Positions 58,701 to 64,000 of a DNA stretch of 64,000 bases are shown here, piece after piece. The notes under the pieces are model-generated. The model made no database searches. It was given only the letters and a program-made list of their open reading frames with translations, and was not told the DNA's origin. Both the position numbers and the translations under genes were made by a program. Every line of letters starts with the position of its first letter. Position 1 is the first letter of the stretch. Origin of the DNA: Epiperipatus broadwayi (taxonomy: Eukaryota > Onychophora > Udeonychophora > Euonychophora > Peripatidae). Location of the stretch: positions 4,182,023 through 4,246,022 of the forward strand of contig JAQFVV010000012.1 in the NCBI GenBank assembly GCA_028023455.1. The letters run 5' to 3'.

Positions 58701-59674
58701 GCCAACTTGATTAATTGATTGGTGGTTGCAAGGTATACTATTGCAACATGTAAGCTCAATTGATTGATTGGTTAGTGATTGTAAAGTTTTCCTTTACAAT
58801 TGGCTTCACAATATAGCACTATGATCAATTACAATAAATTTAAAATCTTAAAATGATATGCCCAGTTCATGACAATTGACTTCTCAACTCGGGACTTTGA
58901 TAAAATAAGTCAAGACCTGAAATAAATTCAATGGAATATACTTTTCATTACAATTGGCTCCCAGTTATTGGGGCAATTTTATTTTCCATTACAATTGGTA
59001 CCAACAACTAAGAGGCTCAAAAAGTGAACAACTAACAGACTGGAGTCACATATTGTAAGTTGGTGTAAGATTTTAATTTCTTTTGCATTAGGATTCATTA
59101 GTATAATGGTGAATTAGTCTATGATAGGTTAGAGTTGCTATTCAAATTATAAAAATAATAGATGATCACCATTTCTTTAAGGAAGAAAATTATCTCACCA
59201 TGAAGTTAGCTTATCTAAATATAGATTTATTTAGCACATATGGGTATTTTCAGTATGTTTAGAACACATCAATATTACATTACGACATTTTGATTTTAAA
59301 TGTTGAAATCTTCACATTTCAGTATTATGTGGATGTAGTGATATTATTATCATACATAGGTAATAATTTTTTTTGTGTGTAAAGTGATTTTAAATATCAC
59401 TCTAATATTTTTTTATATTTATCACTGCTGTAGTATCGGATGGCATTTTCCATTGCCCGTGAGGGTTATGATCTCATTAAAATTGAAATTTTGATATTTG
59501 GGTCAAATATAATTCATAATTAGGATCAGTTTGTTTGTATTTTGCTTGGATGATAATTTGCATTTTAGGATAATGGTGAGGGGATGACTAGCCTTGGATC
59601 ATAAGAATTATTGCATAAAATATATATTCATTTTTTTTTTGAATGTATAGTATTATTGTTGTTTTAAAATAACT
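55800..59674. other. A+T-rich non-coding DNA, no gene recognised
   Basis: Mostly simple sequence with TA, T and C runs. The part 58,480-59,060 is less simple and has the decamer TTACAATTGG three times (58794, 58948, 58989). It stands upstream of the coiled-coil ORF and could be an eroded LTR or leader of that element, but I found no matching second LTR or clear primer-binding site. A patch at 59,430-59,480 also has balanced composition. Confidence 0.45.
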
Positions 59675-60067
59675 ATGGATAATGCTAATGAAGTATTGGG
59701 TGGTGTTAGCATTAGTTTTCAGGAACCAGTAAAGATGATAAGGAAAAGGGGTGGAAAAATACATAAAATGGAGGCTAATTCTCATGAATTAAAGGATGAG
59801 TTGAACGGTAGCTCTAATGAATTAAAGGCTGAATTGAAGGTGAATTCTGATAAAATGAGCATTGAATTGAAAACAGTGATAGATGATAGTTTTAAGAAAC
59901 TAGGGATCACACATGCCACAGGTTTGAAAGATTATAGATTTGAAATCATTGCTTATAAAGAAGAATGTAAAGTCTTCCGTCAATTGATGATAAAGAATTT
60001 TGATAGAAGTATAAAAGAATTATGGATCATAGTCTCAAAGACTTTGAGTTTAAAGAGACTCGAATAA
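59675..60067 (+). CDS. 130-residue coiled-coil ORF, probably mobile-element protein remnant
   Basis: An uninterrupted frame begins MDNANEVLGGVSISFQEPVK and has a Lys/Glu-rich amphipathic stretch at residues ~36-72 (SHELKDELNGSSNELKAELK, then VNSDKMSIELKTVIDD), with heptad-like spacing of Leu. A second helical part contains YRFEIIAYKEECKVFRQLM. It is one of the most complex frames in the window and does not look like simple-sequence translation. The end of the ORF resembles the broken coil at 35720-36283. About 80 bases later comes the W.Y.H..C segment shared with the same locus. I do not recognise the family; an accessory or gag-like protein of an integrase-bearing element is inference. Confidence 0.4.
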   Translation: MDNANEVLGGVSISFQEPVKMIRKRGGKIHKMEANSHELKDELNGSSNELKAELKVNSDKMSIELKTVIDDSFKKLGITHATGLKDYRFEIIAYKEECKVFRQLMIKNFDRSIKELWIIVSKTLSLKRLE

Positions 60068-60860
60068 AAAGGATAGTGATAGGCTTTTTTAGTTAGAAAT
60101 ACACCTTGTTTAATTAATATTTGTAAAACTAATGGCTCTTATGTTGAGGCGAGAAGTTCAGAAGTTCAGTGGTGTTATTGTCATGAAATGCATGGATACA
60201 AATGTAGGAACTTTAATGACAGAGGAGGTTTGAAGTAAATGAAAACACAAGATTTCTGCCTGAAATTAGGTTTTGTGAGAAGTGTATGGTCAAATATTTT
60301 TTTGAAGAGAGTGCTATGATAAGTCAAAAATATTTTGATACGTTGTCTTTATACAACAGTCTCAAAAATAATAATCTTGATTTTGACATGAGAAATTGTA
60401 AGAGTGGAGAGGATGCCTGATTATTATTTGAAGTGGGTCTTCATAAGAAGTTTATGGAGCACATGTATTTACATAATTTGGATGCAAAAGATTTTTACTA
60501 AGTATATATCACTGTAACAAAATACCTGAAAGGCAAGATATTATGCATAGATTTAGGTGTTGCCATTCTATAGCCAATGATGGCACAGCCAATTCAAGGT
60601 GTTTTATATATGATAAGTCAAGTATTAAGAGTAGAGAGTTTTGTCCAGATATGATGTTATTATGACTATGAAACTTTAATATTATAAGGAACCAGGTCAT
60701 TACAGTTTTGTCGTATGCAGAAGCTATATTCTTGGATAGATTAAAGATTAAATATCCCAATGGGAATTCATACCATTGTTATGATGGTTCTGACTTGTTT
60801 TATAAATATCCAACCAGGACAAAAATTATAGGGAGTACAATGATGGGGTTTAAAAGAAAC
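60068..60860 (+). pseudogene. Integrase-like remnant, second locus
   Basis: Broken plus-strand frames: WCYCHEMHGYKCRNFNDRGG (60,151-60,210), which matches WFYYHKVCCHECRYL at 35.6 kb on the DNA level; then EIRFCEKCMVKYFFEESAMI and QKYFDTLSLYNSLKNNNLDF (60,260-60,400), protein-like but unassigned; and NGNSYHCYDGSDLFYKYPTR followed by TKI (60,762-60,830), where DLFYKYPTRTKI resembles the start of an integrase core, as at 35.4 kb. Several stops and shifts occur. The minus-strand frame at 60509-60760 is a shadow. Confidence 0.4.
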
Positions 60861-61109
60861 AGGGGTTAGAAACAACTGTTTATAATAGCTTTATTTATTA
60901 TCTAGGGTCTGTATTCTTGATTTTTTTTAAGAGTTATCTATTTTATTATAGTTTATCTAGAGGGCCTAGTACTTCAACTCAATTTTTAAATATCCATTCA
61001 GGGTCAAATTTGGAGTCATATGTCTCACATTAATATTCTTTGTTCCTTTTCTAGAAATCTTTTCCCACCTCAAGTTCTGTGTTATTGGAAGATAGTGTTA
61101 TGACCCTGT
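60861..61109. other. Non-coding or eroded element sequence
   Basis: No motif was read here; it lies between the integrase-like and Penelope remnants. Confidence 0.4.
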
Positions 61110-61208
61110 ATGACATTTTTAGAATTATTCACTAATTTATTAATATTATTTGAGTGTGTTTGTTACAAATAATGTTAATAAATTAGTGAATAATTCTACA
61201 AATGTCAT
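61110..61208. repeat. 99-base hairpin with 43-base arms
   Basis: ATGACATTTTTAGAATTATT through TATTAATATTATTTG (61110-61152) pairs with CAAATAATGTTAATAAATTA through AGAATTATT's inverse to ATGTCAT (61166-61208), with about two mismatches and a 13-base loop. It sits just before the GIY-YIG segment. Confidence 0.85.
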
Positions 61209-61540
61209 ATCTGTTAAGCAGAAAATAATGTGTATCAATTTTTTATGGATGTATGTTATTATATATAGGTAAATCAAGGTACAGTATTGAAAAAAGATTA
61301 AAGGGGCATGATTTGTTATATAAGCATGTAAAAAGTAAAAATAATAGTGATTCAGTTTTCTTGGATTATGAAAAGATATGTAAATATAAATTTAAGTTTG
61401 ATATTGTATATGTGAAGCTTCTTAATGAAGAGAGAAACCATAATAAAAGAAAAAGTAAGGAAACAATTTTAATAAATAGGAATGAATTTAATTAATAGAC
61501 AAGCTGCTAACCTTAAAATTCAGGATACATGGATTTGAGT
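61209..61540 (+). mobile_element. Penelope-like element remnant, GIY-YIG endonuclease
   Basis: The frame reads CMLLYIGKSRYSIEKRLKGH, then YKHVKSKNNSDSVFLDYEKI, then EERNHNKRKSKETILINRNE. These are the landmarks of the GIY-YIG nuclease at the C-terminus of Penelope-like retroelements: the YIGKS strand, the R-x-K-GH helix with its conserved Arg, the S-SVF segment, and KR--KETILINR with the catalytic Glu. After one frameshift the end RQAANLKIQDTW-like sequence follows (61,497-61,535). This copy keeps YIGK, which the copy at 26.4 kb has lost. No RT domain precedes it, so it is 5'-truncated. Confidence 0.75.
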
Positions 61541-64000
61541 TGATGATGTTTGTTTTTGTTTTGTTATTTGAATTTGACAACAATTGTACAGGTGAAGGAA
61601 TTAACCAAAGTGCTTCTGCAAATTGAAATACTGTTTATAATAATTTATTACCATTATATTTATTATTTTTATTTTTATTACAATAGTTTTTTAATTAATG
61701 GACATTTTATTTGTGTATATATATAATTTTCATTAAAAAAATCAAATAGAGATCTCTTAAACATATACAGTTACATTATTATCAACTAATATGGGGTCTA
61801 AATTCAAATACTAAAACCACATGGAAAATAATACTCTAATTTCACTAAATAAATTACATTTATTCAGGTGGTGCTACTGGTTTTAAACTCTTGGTATTGA
61901 AGTGACCAACTTTAAAGATCACTTTTCCATATTAGATAACATAACTAATTTAAATTACTCTTGCTAATGAGATGGAGATCAAAATAGTAGAGGTACTAAG
62001 TTTAAAATCACTTTCAATACTAAAGTAATTTGATTAAATGTTAACTAATTCTAATTTTAATTCCATGAAGTTGTTGTAACTACATTGTGAGCAATGTTGT
62101 GCACTACATTGCTGCTAATCAGGGATTTTTGGATTTGAATACCTTTTTGTGAATGTCAGGAAAACTCTACTGAATATTCAAATTTAACTTACACTTTATA
62201 ATTAAATATTTATCATTTCACTGAGAATTCCTTTCTACCAGATACTATGTAATGAGTCCAGCATATCCTTCAATACTTATATGGAATTTTGTGCACAAAC
62301 ATACATTTGCAGTTCAGCAGATCATCACTTCAAATAGCCTAAATACAAACCTTACTTAATATAGATTAAAATAATGCAACTAAATATCAAATATCATTTT
62401 GTCCCAAAACAATGATATATATTTAAGATAGATTTCACTTATAATCAAGTGAAACCAATAAGAAATCATTAAACAATTAAATTCTAATATACCCAACTAA
62501 TCAAACATTGCTTATAAAAATACAAATTTATACTAAAATTTAAAGATGATTATATCTAAATAAATAATTTCTGAATGATTGAGATAACAAGTTTAGTATG
62601 TCTCATAAGTTTCCAATTTGTATAATATTTAAAAATATATACAATCCAATAGTTAATTTTAAATTCTATTTTAATTAAATGATAAATAATACTAACTCAA
62701 CCATGCTATACTCATATATTAATTTTATTCTTGCTAATAGAGCTAGTTATATTAAAATGAAATACTCAATAAGGCTGTAATATCAATGAACATATTAGAT
62801 AAACTTGAATCTACAATATACAATCATAACAGTATATAAAAAAATAATAGATTTTTTTATTGAATATTCACTTAAGTATAATTAACTAATCATATCAATT
62901 TATTTTAAATTTCCTGTAACTAAATTATTAAAACTATATTATAAAAATCAAAATGTATAAAAAATTATTAGCTTTTATTATAATCAAGTATGAATATTAA
63001 AGTTTAATTGTTAATTGAATTTGCAATAAATTTAAATATAAGTAAAGCAAATGATTCTGACTTATATAAGAACAAAAGATTAGGATTTTATTGACTTACC
63101 ATGAACTCAATACAGTACTTATCCAAACAATAGTAATTAGATGAAATCCACAAATATTTAATTATTATTATCATATAAAGTTTATATTTAGTCAGATAAT
63201 AACTATTAAATGCAATACAAAAATAATTTAACCATACTTACTTACCAATCCTGAGATTTTATTTCTGGATTATGAGATATCATTATTTTAAATAAATTTT
63301 ACAATATAGACAATTTATCATGTCTCACTGGAATGTTATTAATCAATGAATTTGTATTGCACAATTGGACAATAATCAGACAAGTTTATTTGATTTAGGT
63401 TAAATTAAAAATTATTATTAAATGAATATCAATTACATAATAAATATATGATGAATAGATCATGAACAATCAATACGTAGGACACATTGACCTAATTGAA
63501 GGTACAATAAATCATCAAGTGACATTAATTAATATGTGAAAAATATACTAAACATACATGTCTATGTAACACAAAATATGTTGAAGGACATTCCTACTTT
63601 CCAAAATACAAGTGAGTTTAACATATACATCTTGTATGCTCTATAATATATATATATTGTACCAATATTGAAATTGGCACATACTAATTTATCTAAAAAA
63701 ATCATTAAAATAATCTTTCGTAAAAGAAAAATGTATTTAAATGTTGAAGAGTTTATTACAGTTTATTTTCATAAAAGAGTTTGAAATAAGAGTTAGAAAA
63801 TAATTGATTAAAAGGAGGGAATGGAGTTTTGGTTAGAAAAGATAAAACTAAGAGTTCATAAAAGTTAAAGAGTGTTATTATTATAAATTAAAAGTTAAAA
63901 TATAAATCTCTTTTCATTGCAGTTTATTAGAATAAATGCGTATATATGTGCGATGGTAAATAAAAATAAATGTTAGCTTGTTAATAAGATAAATGCATGT
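61541..64000. other. A+T-rich non-coding DNA, nothing recognised
   Basis: The first ~170 bases may be the 3' untranslated part of the Penelope-like element (shared segment at 61,681-61,713 with 47,276-47,310). The remainder shows no motif, repeat or RNA gene. Confidence 0.5.

Noticed and set aside
58989-59010. LTR end plus primer-binding site (ACAATTGGTACCAACAAC)
   Set aside because: No second LTR, no LTR start, and the TGG segment does not match a tRNA 3' end I can identify.

Overview
This window looks like non-coding DNA from a large, repeat-rich animal genome, probably an invertebrate. It is very A+T-rich (roughly three-quarters by eye), full of short TA runs and homopolymers, and has no bacterial-style operons, ribosome-binding sites, intact tRNA or rRNA genes, or recognisable multi-exon host gene. 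Most open frames are short, hydrophobic or Lys/Asn-rich and carry no protein signal. The mix of Penelope-like elements with GIY-YIG nuclease, an RTE-type LINE, a second LINE with an RVT zinc finger, Tigger/pogo-type, hAT-like and piggyBac-like elements, and tRNA-derived SINEs fits a metazoan. I cannot name the species.

Layout. 1-860: degenerate GATA/GGAT tetranucleotide satellite with a longer ~160-base period. 860-12,240: mostly featureless A+T-rich DNA with two SINEs, a 127-base and a 70-base tandem duplication, and copies of an interspersed repeat (repeat A). 12,240-20,900: a dense nest of Penelope-like pieces (reverse transcriptase on both strands, a repeated protein-like segment called repeat U, hammerhead-like terminal motifs), hAT-like miniature elements and a 607-base foldback. 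21,180-24,240: a long decayed RTE-type retrotransposon (minus strand), preceded by a second copy of its 3' end. 24,920-25,992: a Tigger/pogo-type element. 26,150-26,500: a Penelope GIY-YIG remnant. 26,795-30,030: repeat A, then unrecognised but less simple sequence. 30,031-30,301: a near-perfect palindrome carrying a Penelope-type hammerhead-like motif. 30,845-31,345: a second RTE 3' fragment. 34,120-34,775: a large palindrome. 35,050-38,150: integrase-like remnants followed by a 1,860-base long-inverted-repeat element with TTAA flanks. 40,003-41,245: the 3' half of a relatively young LINE. 41,260-53,200: mostly simple A+T-rich DNA with repeat A copies, another palindrome and half of a TTAA-type element. 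53,200-55,800: hammerhead-like motif, SINE, second Tigger-type element. 59,675-61,500: a coiled-coil ORF, integrase-like remnants, a hairpin and a Penelope GIY-YIG domain. The rest is featureless A+T-rich DNA.

Nothing here works as a pathway. The history is repeated insertion and decay of mobile elements. The most unusual aspect is the number of long inverted repeats (at least nine), several built from Penelope-like ends carrying hammerhead-ribozyme-like cores. No motif search, alignment or folding program was run: homology calls come from reading translated motifs, and repeat relationships come from direct comparison within the window.
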